DNA of 64,000 nt from Malaya genurostris (GCF_030247185.1 NC_080571.1:44639502-44703501), one strand, 5' to 3'; counted from the stretch's first letter, positions 1 through 12,295 are shown. Program-made: numbers and translations. Notes: a model not told the origin generated them from the sequence alone.

Positions 1-3000
1 CTTTATATTTACTTAAAGTAAAACATTTCAAGAATATTTTGTACAATTTTCAAACCTATCGGAACAAAACTCTGGAAATTATGAGCCATTATCTTTACTT
101 ATCTCATACTGCGAAGAGGTAAGAGCTCGACGCACAGGCCCAAGATTTCTGCTTCGATTGACTTGGAAATTTGACAAAACATTCTTGAAATAATAAAACA
201 TGACCAAATACAAAGAAAAATTATGATTTTTCGAAAGTGTTAGACCCTACCCGCCCCCTTAGAAGAATAAATTGTTTCCTTCGATTATATAGACAACAAA
301 CTTTAAACGCGTTTTTCTCTAAAGCTGGTTTCGGAAGTACATGTCCATCGTCATTTAAAAACTGCTTTATTAACTTTGTTCAAATTTCGCATACTTTTTC
401 TACATGTAAAATATCAGACTCCAACGTTTTTTTTCTGCAAAACAAAAGGCTTTTGTTAAGGCTTGTTGAGATGGTTATGTAATTCACTCAAGTATCTGAA
501 TTTTAAGTGTGGGATGATATAACTAATGCATCTTCATCCTATGAGACAGGACTTCAGATGGATGACGCAGTTCAGATTTCACTCGCCGTTGAAAATTCGG
601 ATGCCGGAAATTGTCAGTCATCAACTATCTCGGACAAGTTCGCCACATTATTTTCCAAATGACTATTGCATTTATCCAAACATCATTGCAGGATTATTGT
701 CAGAGATCATATTGGACATTGCAAACTCAACTATCATGACTATCACTCAGCGTGCTGAGTATTATTTTGACGATTTGTGTAATGGCGATTGCGTACTTCA
801 TAGCATATGATATGTAACTGTCCCGCATTGACGATACTACGTATCCAGGTTTTTGGTTCTTCATACATGGTTGGATCTGTGTATGGTAAGCTAAAGTCGA
901 AGGATATTCTATCATTTCTCATCCAATATGGTAAGAAACAATAGTCAGAGGAGTTCATCGTTCTTCCTGGAGTGAATGAATCCCTTCTGTTTCTACCCCA
1001 AAAGATTGTAGCAGATTGTTTGACATGGAGTGCCGAATTTACTTCTGCTTATACATATTGCGAATCGTTCTACATTCTTCCGGGAATGTAGAATGGTGTC
1101 GCTTTTGTATGATCTCTAGATCTTCTCGGTGGTTGGAGGTTTTATTAAATGTGCATCTACACATCGTTCAGCATCCTTTTGTGGATGCAGAACGATTTAT
1201 TTATTTTTGCTTTGTGCTGTTTTTCCACCTCACCCATGTTCCATTTATTCTTTTCTTCCCATCAGGAAAATGATGAGAAGCCACATAAAAGGCACAAATC
1301 TTCAAATAACTAGTGCAACGTGTCACTTGACCTCGTTCTGTATTCCGGATTCTGATCAATTTTGTCAGCAGAATTGCTAGTTACTCGGATGCTTGACATC
1401 GTGGAAAGTTTTTGGCCTGAATACGTCTTCCATTAGTATGGGGTGCCCTTTCAGAAGAGTGATAAGTTCTTGTTCGTTATCCTGTTGTTATAAACGTAAC
1501 AACATCAATCTTACTCTATGTCATCAGAAATATTGTCAGCAATTGATGATAAAATTGTGAATTGTGCCAACTTCCAACAAGCCGATTAACATACTTAAAA
1601 ATATGTAAGAATACATTAAACTGATGTTAGAGCAACTGTAAAAATAAATCATTTTTGACGCTCAAATATGTCGGTCTCAGAAGACTTAAATTTATAATTT
1701 TACAATTTCATTTGTAATCTACAGTAAAAAAAATCTATGGATGTCATTTTCCTTCGTATTCACTTTATTCCGGTTATGTCTCTGGCATTTGTTCAACCTT
1801 CATTTGGCAACCGTGCTTGTGCAAGGCAAATTTTGTGTAAAGAAACGCTCTAGAAATTCAGTTTTGGTAGCAATCTACTACAGATTGTGGGAGCATCTAT
1901 TTTCATAAATAAGTGATAAATGCTATGTTTATCATATTATTCGCCATTTGAACAGTTTTCTGTACAATTTCTAAACAAATCCCTCCGATGCTTCGAATTT
2001 TATTTGAATAATAAAATTCCGTTTTTAAATACGTTTTTTTCCATACAATTGTCACTTAATTAAAATGTGTTTTGTATACATCAACGACTACATCATAAAA
2101 CTAATTTCACTGCCCTTTGTTGTACTCTCTCCACCCCGCTTTACAAGTTTCTTTCCAACTTTCAAAGCACCCATCGCACTCGATGGAAATTCTTCGAAAC
2201 ACGTCAAGTTCATCGTCGTTCGCCTCCGCTCGACTAAAGATATTCCACCAGTCCGGAATGACAATATTCGCTGATTGCAGCTTAATTTAGCGAGAGCAAC
2301 CAAAACTGAATGAAGGAATATCGTAAAACACGAAGGCTCGTCACGTAGAGTGCAAGTGAAAGTTTGCCTCTATACCGACACCACCGATGCCGATGCCTGA
2401 TGCCGCGATTGGTGACTTGCTGCAAGCGAGAATTTACTCAGTGGGTTCCAAAGTCTACACGTCTGATTTGGTCATTTGTTTTGTCCATTCATTTTGTTGA
2501 TCTTTTGATCCTGCATTCATTTTAATATCATGAGTCTTACATATGTTACGAGATGATTGCCCTTTGAATGCGGATTTAATTCCATGAATATATTGGGCCT
2601 AGAATTAAATTGCCTGCGTTTAACAGCAGGTGCCACCACCAATAAATTTGAATGCTTGGACATCTGTCAACAGCATTACATCCGTTTGTTTATCTGTCTT
2701 ATCGTCTACCCACTGCGCTTGAAGAAGAGAAAAAAACGATGTTGTAGAAAAAATCCAAACTGCCCTGAATTGCGTCCAATCGATTTGCAAACTCTGTTAA
2801 CTGCTTCAATAGATATGTAAACTCTGTTAACTGCTTCAAAAAAAACTTTGGTTTTCAACACAACGAAAAGATGCGGAGAAAGCGTATCGTGTAAAAATAC
2901 AAAGTTTACGTTTGTTCCCTAGTAAAACAGATACTGACTATGGATGGTTAAAAACCAAGAAAATTTTTAATTTACTAATATGAGAGAAACATAATTGTGC

Positions 3001-3237
3001 ATGTTGTTTAAGACGGTAAATTTTATCATTCGATTTATAATCAAAATGCTCTTATAATTGATTTTCTCACCTATGACGAAATTGTTTATTCTTACTGATC
3101 AAACTGACTTTAAACACGAGCTGCGTACTGCTCATTAGGTTCATAAGCGAGATATGTGAATGCTAAGTGTGATACTTGTTGTGTTTGACTGATCACCTAT
3201 ACATCTTCGAAATTCCTTAAAAATTCTTTAATACTCA
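1..3237. other. Non-coding stretch, nothing supported
   Basis: AT-rich DNA with only short chance reading frames in all six frames. I see no conserved protein motif, no RNA gene and no clear repeat boundary. It may be intergenic, or an intron of the ZP-domain gene downstream, whose signal-peptide exon is not found in this window. Confidence 0.5.
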
Positions 3238-3660
3238 GATTCAATCAGTGCCATCAAAGAGAGACGGATATCATCACAGCAACATAAAAAACCGACATTG
3301 TTCATTTAACATAGAATGGCTACGCAGTTAGCACGCTACTGTGGGGATTCTCTCTGAAGCAACAAACGGTCGCTTATTCTCGTTTCACGATCCGATTCTA
3401 TATGGGCAGTTGATAATTGCGATAGAATCATTTTACTATTGCCGCTTTTCTAACTGTGTGCATTCAACTTTTGTATAAGTTGTGTCTATGAAAATGTATG
3501 TGAATGCTCCACACAAGGGTTTTGAAATATAGCAACCTAGTATGAGAATCATCAAGTCAAATCATCGATTCAACTTTCTGCGATAATTGTCAACTTGCGA
3601 TTCTCTCTTGGTAAATTCCACACAGCACCGATCATTATCAGACTGTAATTTTTTTAAGGG
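3238..3660 (+). repeat. Dispersed repeat, copy 1 (second copy at 63582-64000)
   Basis: About 400 bp matching the last 420 bp of the window in the same orientation, with scattered substitutions and small indels. Both copies contain the phrases CCATCAAAGAGAGACGGATA, TTCTCTCTGAAGCAACAAAC and CTTGGTAAATTCCACACAGC in the same order. The 63.6 kb copy carries about 45 extra bases that this one lacks. Ends are not sharply defined and no coding potential is seen, so this is an interspersed repeat of unknown class. Confidence 0.75.
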
Positions 3661-4435
3661 CCGTGAAATACTCAGAGTATGAAGTGGAGCGAAGAAATGT
3701 AGCAAAATTCTCTCACGGTTCATGCATTGAGAGACTCGAGTTCTTGTAGCATCTTCTACCGGATTGAAAATGTTGTATACAATATAGAAAAATATCGAGC
3801 AGCTTCTGTCAAATTATCGGCAATCACCAACACTGCTCATAACAATACACTACAACTTTATGAGTTGAACAATTTGATCAGTTATTATGAATCTCATGAA
3901 ATGCGTTTTTTTAATATTCTTATGAAATACGAATTTCCAAATTCAAGCAGCCAGAACCGAGCAGATTCTAACATATTTTGTTTTGTTGTTTTCTCTTACT
4001 TTTAATTAATGACTTATACATCTGAGCTCCTAACTCCATCTCATACCTTCATCTTATCTTCTTTGAACATGAATCATCTCTTTCAACGTACCTGAACCAA
4101 ACTGTGAAATGTTTTAACATGTTTTTTTAGGTTTTGTCACACTTCTACATTAAAAAGATGGTTTTAAATCCATCAGTCATCGTTTTATTCATTAACAAAT
4201 AAATTTACTTTCCAATTTAGGAAGCAATGTCAAATGTCAAGTATTACAATTCGTCATGTTTCTAAATAAATACTAATTAATTCGTCTCAAAACATGATCA
4301 CTGTTTTGTCATGATTACACCACTATTCAATGTTGGATGACTTCATAATTAATACTGTTCACTTTTCATTTGTTTAATCAACGATTGAAAACTTCTAAAA
4401 TTACCCGCTATGCAAAAAAAATCTTCAAAAATATG
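3661..4435. other. Non-coding stretch, nothing supported
   Basis: AT-rich spacer without a recognisable gene, RNA or repeat end. It lies between the dispersed repeat and the palindromic foldback-like element. Confidence 0.5.
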
Positions 4436-5425
4436 AGATGGGCCACCCGCCGGGTATCCGTGGCCTGGGGGTGTTTCTCGCGGACCCATTGATACGTAGA
4501 ATCGTCATCTGGAAGACACTCGTATTATATTCAATCAACCGATCATCGCCGATCGCCAGCTGCAGGCTGAATCTACCAGAATCGACCGGATCAGGGTCAT
4601 GTCGCCGAAAGCCATTTCGCCGAAAGCCGTTTCGCCGAAAGTCATTTCGCCGAAAGGGCCATTTCGCCGAATATCATTTCGCCGAATGGGCCACTTCGCC
4701 GAATGTCATTTTGTCGAAAGCCATTTCGCCGAAAGGGTCATTTCGCCGATTCCTACAAATGTCTTAAATCGTAATGGGAATCGATTTAAAATAAAGACAA
4801 ATTAAAGATAATAACGTGACGCCCGTTTTGTTGACCTACAATTGTACTTCTTGAATAAAGATTGATTCATGAACCTCAGAACGGAGTTCCCAAAGAAACT
4901 TGTTGACTACTAATCATCAAAGCAATTCCATAGGTATCTACCAAGCAAATGTATGTGGTATTTTCCGTTTACTAAATAAAAAAATATTTAATGCGGCTTC
5001 GCCACATCGATTTGATTCGTGTGCTGTCCGACCTCGCTACCGCTCGTTCGGACCTAACTAAAGCAAAGAAACCTAGCTTTGAGTAGACCGGGCAAACGAG
5101 GCGGTTACAGGTTTGTATGCAAGAGGCCGCCGCTTCCGACGGCGGGTCGGCGGCCAACTCAGCCGGCGTCGCCTCGGCGGCTTTATGCCACCGAGCCATC
5201 TTGGCTTCGGTTATGTGGCTGCGCCACATCAGTTATACAGGAGGCATAAAAAATAATTATGTATTCGAAATTTCCCTTTCGACGAAACGACTTTCGGCGA
5301 AATGAACTATTCGGCGAAACGACTTTCGGCGAAATGGCATTCGGCGAAACGACTTTCGGCGAAATGGCTTTCGGCGCAATGACCCGCTCCCGAATCGACC
5401 ATTGCGACCGGAACACGTCACTACC
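4436..5425. mobile_element. Foldback-like element with inverted minisatellite arms
   Basis: The left arm (4598-4755) is an array of about ten degenerate units built on the self-complementary core TTTCGCCGAAA, joined by short spacers such as GCCA, GTCA and GGCCA. The right arm (5275-5375) carries the same unit in reverse complement (TTTCGGCGAAA with ATGG or ACGAC spacers). Outside the arrays the bases next to the arms are also inverted: GGGTCATGTCGCCGAAAG on the left faces CTTTCGGCGCAATGACCC on the right. The arms enclose about 510 bp that include a GC-rich island. This is the architecture of foldback transposons; no transposase is encoded. No target duplication could be fixed. Confidence 0.6.
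4985..5240. other. GC-rich island inside the foldback element
   Basis: About 250 bp with base composition unlike the AT-rich surroundings (GCCGCCGC and GGCGGGTCGGCGGCC type runs). It is bounded by two related short hairpins: an imperfect one at 4992-5009 and a perfect one at 5213-5229 (ATGTGGC, loop TGC, GCCACAT). The minus strand is open for about 85 codons across it, but the composition is low complexity and I recognise no protein family, so I do not call a gene. Confidence 0.45.
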
Positions 5426-5900
5426 CTAATGATAATACCCTAGTTTTAAGTTAGTCGTTAATCAAGATTAGAAAATACCCTTGGCATTTTAGAGCTTTAG
5501 CAGTGTGCCTTTGAATATATTATAATTAAATAAAAAAAATAAAAAAATATGAGATGAAAATTTGCGCTTAATTCACTTGCTTGCACTTTGTTTTCATCTT
5601 ATTCTAATACAAGACCTGACAACTGGGGGGCTGCTTTTGTTTTGGACCAGTTTCTGATTGGCTGATTTTGATGTTGCTACCCACACATTGCGAAAAGAAA
5701 AAACTTTTGCAGGGTACGCGAGCAATGATGCCAAGTATAAAGAAAATCAGAAAACAAGTTTATTAAAATGTATAATTTTAGCTCACCGATGAAAATGAAA
5801 ATTTTCAGAGAATGTTTCACTTTTTTCAATCTCATTTGTAACCAAAAAAGATTTGTTAAATTAGTGTAAACTCGAAAGTGGGTTTAGTTTTACGAGAAGA

Positions 5901-6063
5901 ATGAAGTGTTGTGTTCCACATTGTGGTCGCCCTAAGAATTTATATCCAAACTTGACTTTTTTCCGGTTTCCAAAAGATCCGGTAATACGTCAACAATGGA
6001 TTCGATTTTGCGTTCAACATGAAATATTTGGGGTTTTGTCATCAAAGCAGGAATCAGAATGGC
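5901..6063 (+). CDS. Orphan THAP-type zinc-finger exon (N-terminal half)
   Basis: An ATG opens a 54-codon stretch that begins MKCCVPHCGR and contains FRFPKDP followed by a Trp six residues on. This is the N-terminal half of the C2CH THAP DNA-binding module found in THAP proteins and P-element-like transposases. The exon meets a good donor (C|GTAAGT at 6064); without splicing the frame stops at 6069-6071. The second half of a THAP domain (Cys-x2-His-Phe region) is not visible downstream. An acceptor-like TTATTCAG lies near 6131-6138 but leads to a stop after 12 codons without the expected motif. It could be a first exon of a gene continuing elsewhere, or a remnant of a P-like element. Confidence 0.5.
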
Positions 6064-6071
6064 GTAAGTAA

Positions 6072-6620
6072 AACTGTAGAAATGTTAATGAATATAATAA
6101 CTAGATTTTTTTAAAGTTTCATTTTTCGTTTTATTCAGATTATTTTACTAATTTATTTATTGATGGAACATAAAAGTGACATATTACGATGAATACGTTG
6201 AGGTGGAAAAAGTTGAAAACAATTGATTACTCTATCCTGTAGCTGAAATCAAGTTTACAAATTTAAGCATTCTTTAATAAAGCGATTCGAAGCTTTTCGT
6301 TTAAAGACAAAAGAGGATAAATACAACGCAAAATAAATCAACAGTAGAAGTATGCTCAATTAATTGTTTTTAAACGTTAATATATAACAAAAAAGTGCAT
6401 TCAACAAAACATTTTTCATGTTTATTTCAAATCAAAGACCGAATCTAAATATTTTAATTAAATAAATATTTTTTCTCAGCATAGAGTAATTAAAAAATCT
6501 GTAAATATGGCTACACTGTGGCCGATACGTTGGTATTTATTCCACAGGGCGAAAATGATCACATCGCATGGTTGCCAAATTTTCTCATAATGATATAAAA
6601 AAAATATTTTTTCTTCTTTT
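6072..6620. other. Non-coding stretch, nothing supported
   Basis: Very AT-rich sequence following the THAP-like exon. I see no coding exon that would complete the THAP domain and no repeat boundary before the TTAA element. Confidence 0.5.
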
Positions 6621-7069
6621 TTAACCCATTATGTCCTAGCGTATGATATATCCTACGCAGAAATATCTATTTTTCAAAAAATGTTTACTGTGGAACTGCA
6701 CTACCCAAAAGCTTCATGATAACAAGACCTACTAACGACTAGAAATGGCAGTGCAAAAGTAAGATATATATTGCTTTGTATTTTTTGGTCAAATTATGCG
6801 CTAATCCTTATATTTTGTGAGAAAACATTAGCAGAGGCTCTAAGAAGGTTTTATCTATGAAAAAAATCCCAAATAATGTGTAAAGTAATGTAAAATTTGA
6901 TGCTAACATTTGGGTGTATAATATATCATACGGTGGAATAACTTCGTTTAGAAAAGTTTTCTAACAGTGGTTTTGCGTTTCCCATAATCTTCAACACATA
7001 ATATGATGGAACTAATGATATTAGTTCATTTGATTCAAATTTTAAAACCCCCGGGTTATAATGGGTTAA
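6621..7069. mobile_element. TTAA-flanked MITE (piggyBac-like ends)
   Basis: A 441-bp element (6625-7065) lies between two TTAA tetranucleotides. Its ends are inverted: CCCATTAT on the left and ATAATGGG on the right, a 12-bp perfect match when TTAA is included. A second inverted pair lies just inside (CGTATGATATA near 6650, its complement near 6925). TTAA target duplications and CCC-starting ends are the hallmark of piggyBac-type elements. No transposase is encoded, so it would be a non-autonomous derivative. The family assignment is inferred from ends only. Confidence 0.65.
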
Positions 7070-8220
7070 ATTACTATCAACAAGTATATTTTTGGTATCT
7101 GTGACATTAGTTTAATTATATTTTTGATATTTATATTTCAATAAAACTATTTCGGTTTCTAGTATTACTAGAAAGTGCGAAGTCAATACTAATGAAATAA
7201 TCATTACGGAAAATCTAGTTGCACTTGTTTCCTTCCGATATATGTCAATATAACGCGTTTACGTGTGTGTGTTTTATCGGCTGAGCATCTGATATTTTCA
7301 TGTAATTCTATGACTTTTGGCATCAGAAATTGGTTTTCGATTTCGGAAATTTTCTTGTTTTACAAGTAAACATTTTAAGTAATTCTTATTTTCCAATGTC
7401 TGCTTTATGGCTTCCCATCAATCTATTAAGCAATCCATCACATCACTTGAGCAAAAGGTTCAAAGTGATATTCGGGTAGAAGATTGAAGTTACGAGTTTC
7501 GAATAAAATACATTTCTCAAGTAACGCCTTCTTCTGATTAATTTTCATGGAAAAAAACTTATTGCTTATGGTTTGAATCTTTTTGATCATAAAATGATGA
7601 ACATTTACCAAAACTTCACAAGAAGTTAAAATGACTGGTTTCATGATTTCCTAATCATGACAGCAGTTACGGAATTCTTTCTATGTAATAATTCAAAGGT
7701 CAAAGTAGTCCGGTTTTCCTATAACCCACATCTCGTACGCAAAAACTAGAGATTTGAACCGGTTAACTGGAACACAAAACCAACGGAAAAACATAATCAC
7801 CTCCCACAAATTTCTTGCACAATTCCCGACATCTATTACCAAAACTGAAACATTTTAGCATCGTTAAACTGGTTGAGTACACATTTCGCAACTGGTGCGA
7901 TAGTCATCGTATGTGGGTTTATTGTCAAACGCACTTGCGTCTCGAAATGAGCCTCAAAAACACACTTACAACGCCAGTTCCGTTGGATTGCAATTAAAAC
8001 AATTCCGGCTACCGTAATTGCGTACGTCCGCTGGCACCATCTATCACAACTACACACACACACAACAATCCACTCGATGAAGAGTACCTCAAACGAGTGC
8101 CATAAAGATATGAAAACTTGTTCTCCTTCCTACTGGAAAATGATTGAAGACGATATGTTTAATGTTTATGAAATTGTTACACTTGTCTAATTACGCCGAT
8201 CGCACTCGTTTTTTTTCCAG
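7070..8220. other. Probable intron upstream of the ZP-domain exons
   Basis: AT-rich, with no convincing exon. It ends in a polypyrimidine tract and CAG at 8218-8220, the acceptor of the first visible ZP-gene exon, so at least its right part is intron. Confidence 0.5.
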
Positions 8221-10082
8221 AATGTCGACTGTGATGCCCCCCTCGTAGATTCGGCCGCCCTGCCGCTGGAGCACAGAGCCGTCTATGGACCGCCAGCACC
8301 ATCACCAGTATATGGAACGCCTGGTTTGTTGAGTGGCGGCGGCGGCGGTGGCAGTAGCAGCAGTAGCGGCAGCGGTGGTAGCGACGATCCGTGGCCTCTG
8401 TCCGCAACGAACGATAGTCCCCAGATTAAGCACCTGCAGGTGCAATGCGAAAAGACGCACATGCGCGTCAACATTGAATTCGATCGACCCTTCTACGGTA
8501 TGATCTTCTCGAAGGGATTCTACAGTGATCCACACTGTGTTCATCTGAAACCGGGAACCGGACATCTGAGTGCAACATTCGAAATCTTCCTGAACAGCTG
8601 CGGCATGAGCAGTTCGGCTAACCACAATGCCGCTAGCTTTGGATCGCCAACCCCGTCCGGTAGCTACGTGGAAAACACGATCATCATTCAGTACGATCCT
8701 TACGTACAGGAGGTGTGGGATCAGGTAAGTGATGTCCACATTCGTTCTAGGATCAATGGTAAGAATAAACGTCTGATCTTCTGTTGTAGGCTCGCAAGCT
8801 GCGTTGTACGTGGTACGATTTCTACGAGAAGGCCGTCACGTTCCGTCCGTTCCAAGTCGATATGCTTCATGCTGTAACTGCCAACTTCCTGGGAGATAAC
8901 CTGCAATGCTGGATGCAAATTCAAGTCGGCAAGGGTCCGTGGGCCTCCGAGGTTTCGGGTATCGTGAAGATCGGTCAAACCATGACCATGGTACTGGCAA
9001 TCAAGGACGATGAAAACAAGTTCGATATGTTGGTACGCAACTGTGTTGCTCATGATGGAAAACGCGCTCCAATCCAGCTGGTTGATCAACATGGTTGCGT
9101 TGTTCGGCCGAAGATCATGAGTAAATTCCAGAAAATCAAGAACTTTGGACCATCGGCTTCGGTAGTATCGTTTGCTTACTTCCAAGCGTTCAAATTCCCA
9201 GATTCCATGAACGTACATTTCCAATGTGTTATCCAAGTTTGTCGGTACAATTGTCCAGAACCGAAGTGCGGCGGAGGAGACTACGGTCTTCCAGCGCTAT
9301 CCGGTAACGGTATCTCCAGTGAATACGGAGCCCCAGGAGCATTAAGTGGAGAATACGGACCGCCGTCATTGCCGGAATATGGAGTACCACCAGCCTACCC
9401 GGATCCACGACATCCAGCTGATGCCGCCGGAGCATACTCAGAGAATCAGGATAGCGTGGTACCGCCACCACAGGCTCAGACATCAGGAAACTCTGCCGAA
9501 AATAAGGATAGTCAAAGTCAATCGGATGCATCGCAGGCAAATCAAAGCCAGAACCAAATCCAAAATGAAATTCATGACAACATCAACCTGCCGCCGCCTC
9601 CTCCACCAGGTCAGTCCTATGTGACAGTAACCAAGAGAAAGGATGACATGGTCAACGAAGGTAACCTCGTCAGTCTCGGTGGTCGTCCACGATCGGTTGA
9701 AGGCCTAGACGATCTACGGGGTGCTCGTCGACGACGCGAAACCATGACGGTTATTGTGAAGCCACGAATCTACAAACGCGACGCTCAAGAAATGACCGAT
9801 GTCAACACGGAACGGGTCATCCAGGTGGTTGCACCAGGTGATGTGAACTTTGCTTTGAACAGTGCTGCCAACAACGAAACCGTCGTGATTCAATCGCAAC
9901 GCACGGTTGATCCGGAAACGATCTGCATGTCCGTACCAAGCTTCGTTGGTGGACTGGTGATGTTGCTGTTAGTGCTAGCGGTGGCTTCGCTGGTAGCCGC
10001 GTTCCTCTTCGTCCGGGTGAGACACTTCGATCGTAAAGGTACGGCGCCCACCTTCGTGTCGCAGTTTCTCAAGGTGAACTAA
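8221..10082 (+). CDS. dyl: Dusky/Dusky-like zona pellucida domain membrane protein, last two exons
   Basis: Exons 8221-8724 and 8790-10082 join in phase 0 across a 65-bp GTAAGT..TAG intron; the 5' exon with the signal peptide is not in view, so the gene is partial. The visible product (about 597 residues) starts in a Gly/Ser-rich linker (8335-8385). A complete ZP domain follows (about 8430-9265) with family-specific blocks such as FDRPFYGMIFSKGFYSDPHC and FRPFQVDMLHAVTANFLGDN and its conserved cysteines. Next come a Tyr/Pro/Gly-rich region with EYG repeats (9295-9400), a furin-like RRRR site (9726-9737), one transmembrane helix (about 9945-10016) and a short tail. In Drosophila the Miniature/Dusky/Dusky-like group organises the apical extracellular matrix and shapes cuticle (wing, bristle, denticle). 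The family is certain; the choice of dusky-like over its paralogues is from remembered similarity and should be tested by phylogeny. Confidence 0.85.
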
Positions 10083-12060
10083 TGTGCAACCAAACCGCTC
10101 CCTCTGGTCCCGCTTTTTGGTTTCTTTTTCTCTTCTTTTTTGTAGCTAACCACATGCCACTGTCCAGGTAAAAGTAGGGTCCCGGTACTGACACACACAA
10201 CACTCATCCTACCATCCATCTCTTTCCCTCCAGCAGCTCACACGTGTTCCTGGTGGCACAGTAAAAAAACAAGCTTCAGCCCATCTCCCAGTACACAACG
10301 ACGTTATTGCATGTGGAACTACGCTATTGGTTATGTTTTGTTTTGTTAGATGCTTATGGTTTCTGGCCAGGGGTCCTTCATTCCACCACGAGAGAACGGA
10401 CCATGCCTCGAAGGACGAAGCAGCTTGCTTACTTGGTGGAGTTCAGCGAAGCATGTTAACATTTTAGCCAACGTATATAAAACAAAAGTAACGCCAAAGT
10501 CCTATAATGCCTCTTCTCAAAATCTTAGTGACATCTGTATTTAAACGATGAAACTATTACCAATCCGATGGACTTACGCTATCACTTCACTAATTTGAAC
10601 CCAAAAAGTAACATTTAAACTACAAAAAAGAGGAGACTAACCTAACCCATTGATCTGATATCTGATACCCATAAACATATCTACTCCATGGCGCTAACAT
10701 CCTCCATTCCCTTCTAACCTATTCATTTTTGCGATTAATTTATTCAAAATTCCTCGTTTCCCCATCATTTCCCGACAACATACATTCCATAAGGGAACAC
10801 TGTATTCAGAACATTTGACTCGTCAGTTTGACATTGACGTTCGCAGTCGGATCGATTGACGTTTCTCAATGTTTCGGAAACATTGTTGCCAGATGAATAG
10901 TCATTACCAACCGGCGGTATTATCGACGCACCTTACCTCGAGTATGCCTCTGGAATGGAAAACTTCATTAGATCCCCAGTTTTCAGCAAAAAAAAAACGA
11001 TAATTAATGTAAAACGTGTAGAAATATAAATTATCAATGATTTTCAAAACTGTCAGTATGTTATAGTGTTTTGAGTAGCCTGTTTAACTAGATCCGGATG
11101 GTGTTAGCATGTGCTCACCCCTCCGGATCTGATATAAGTATCTTTGAATCTAAAGAACACCTATTTATTTGCTTTAATTGTAGTTCCCATTGTTTCCTGG
11201 CTGGTACATAGATTCACCTTAACTCTAGCTGAACAATCGATATACGCGCACTAACTTTTCTGAACAAAAATAAAAAAAAAGCTTCTGCCAATAACACCAG
11301 TGGTTCGGTAACGACTGTAAAACACCTACCAATTATTATAGATAAAACAGTCTTCAACTAGCACCTCCTCCCCCTCCCCTCTTAGCTTTCCTTACGATAC
11401 GATTAGTAACGATGGCGCCAACTAGTCTAGTCGCCAGAATTTTCCTTTTAGTAAAAGTGAAACGAGCTCGATTTCCAACTGTTCGATGCCAATCAGTGTT
11501 CCGACTGCTGATGTACTTGTAAACTTTTGTTAGGTTCAACATAGTAGACGCTCACGAGTATTAGGATTTTTCACAATGAATTCAGCAAGCACAAGCACGC
11601 CCTGCTATAGGCAGAAAGAAATAACAGTATTTACAGCTAAAATGAACAAATAATGGTAGCGATTATAGTGCAGGCATTTCGAGTATACAAAAAAAAACAA
11701 ATGCACCAGTGACCAAATTTGAAGTAGAAACAATAGAAAAGTCGAGGCCCCAACCTTTTCTTTAACGGCAACACTGGCTCTAGAGAAAGCTAACATTTGC
11801 TTTCTTTTGATAAACAGTTGTGAACGATTAGCGGAAAATAATCAAGAAAAATCTAACAATTATCACGGTTACATTAGGAAAATTAAAATAAAATAGATTT
11901 AGCAAAAAAACAAAAGTACGAAAAAAAAACCTTAAAAATGAAAATGTGAAAAACATTAAAGTATGTTTATTGAGCGACAAGGTAACGAGACAACGAGTAA
12001 AATGGAAGAAATATCTTTGTAAATATTTATTTAAAGAGATAGTTAACAAATAAAGAAAAT
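10083..12060 (+). other. Probable long 3' UTR of the ZP-domain gene
   Basis: No reading frame of note follows the TAA at 10080-10082. Possible polyadenylation signals (AATAAA) occur near 11268, near 11889 and at 12049-12054; the last would give a UTR of about 2 kb. The extent is inferred. A 41-base palindromic stem lies at 11090-11130. Confidence 0.4.
11090..11130. repeat. 41-bp hairpin in the probable 3' UTR
   Basis: AGATCCGGA at 11090-11098 pairs with TCCGGATCT at 11122-11130. Inside, GGTG (11100-11103) pairs with CACC (11116-11119) and AGCA (11106-11109) faces TGCT (11112-11115). It may be an RNA structure or the remnant of a small inverted-repeat element. Confidence 0.5.
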
Positions 12061-12174
12061 GGAAGTGAAAAAACTGTTATTTTTTAGAATTTGCCGAAAA
12101 ATGATGACACTGCTTCTATTAAATAATCTTACTGACTTAGGTTTTGCAAGTTGACATCACTATTGAACTCATGA

Positions 12175-12295
12175 TGAAATAAGTTCATTTTTTGACATTT
12201 ACCGGTGGTTTGTTTACATATCTATTGACATCTAATCAAATTAGAAAGAACACATAAGTAAACCACCGTTAGCTGTCAAATGATGTTCATTCAGT
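12175..12295. repeat. Imperfect inverted repeat, MITE-like
   Basis: GTTCATTTTTTGACA..GGTGGTTT on the left faces AAACCACC..TGTCAAATGATGTTCATT on the right, around a centre of about 50 bp. No target duplication was identified. This is consistent with a short non-autonomous DNA element. Confidence 0.45.

Noticed and set aside
4598..4755. CRISPR-like array
   Set aside because: Units are degenerate, spacers are only a few bases and the repeats are self-complementary within a eukaryotic foldback element.
4972..5229. Bacterial-type gene in the GC-rich island
   Set aside because: The frame is explained by low-complexity GC repeats and hairpins; no family is recognised and there is no start context.
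8302..9236. Minus-strand frames of 145 and 171 codons under the ZP gene
   Set aside because: They are antisense shadows of the ZP exons; the plus strand carries the conserved domain and the splice sites.
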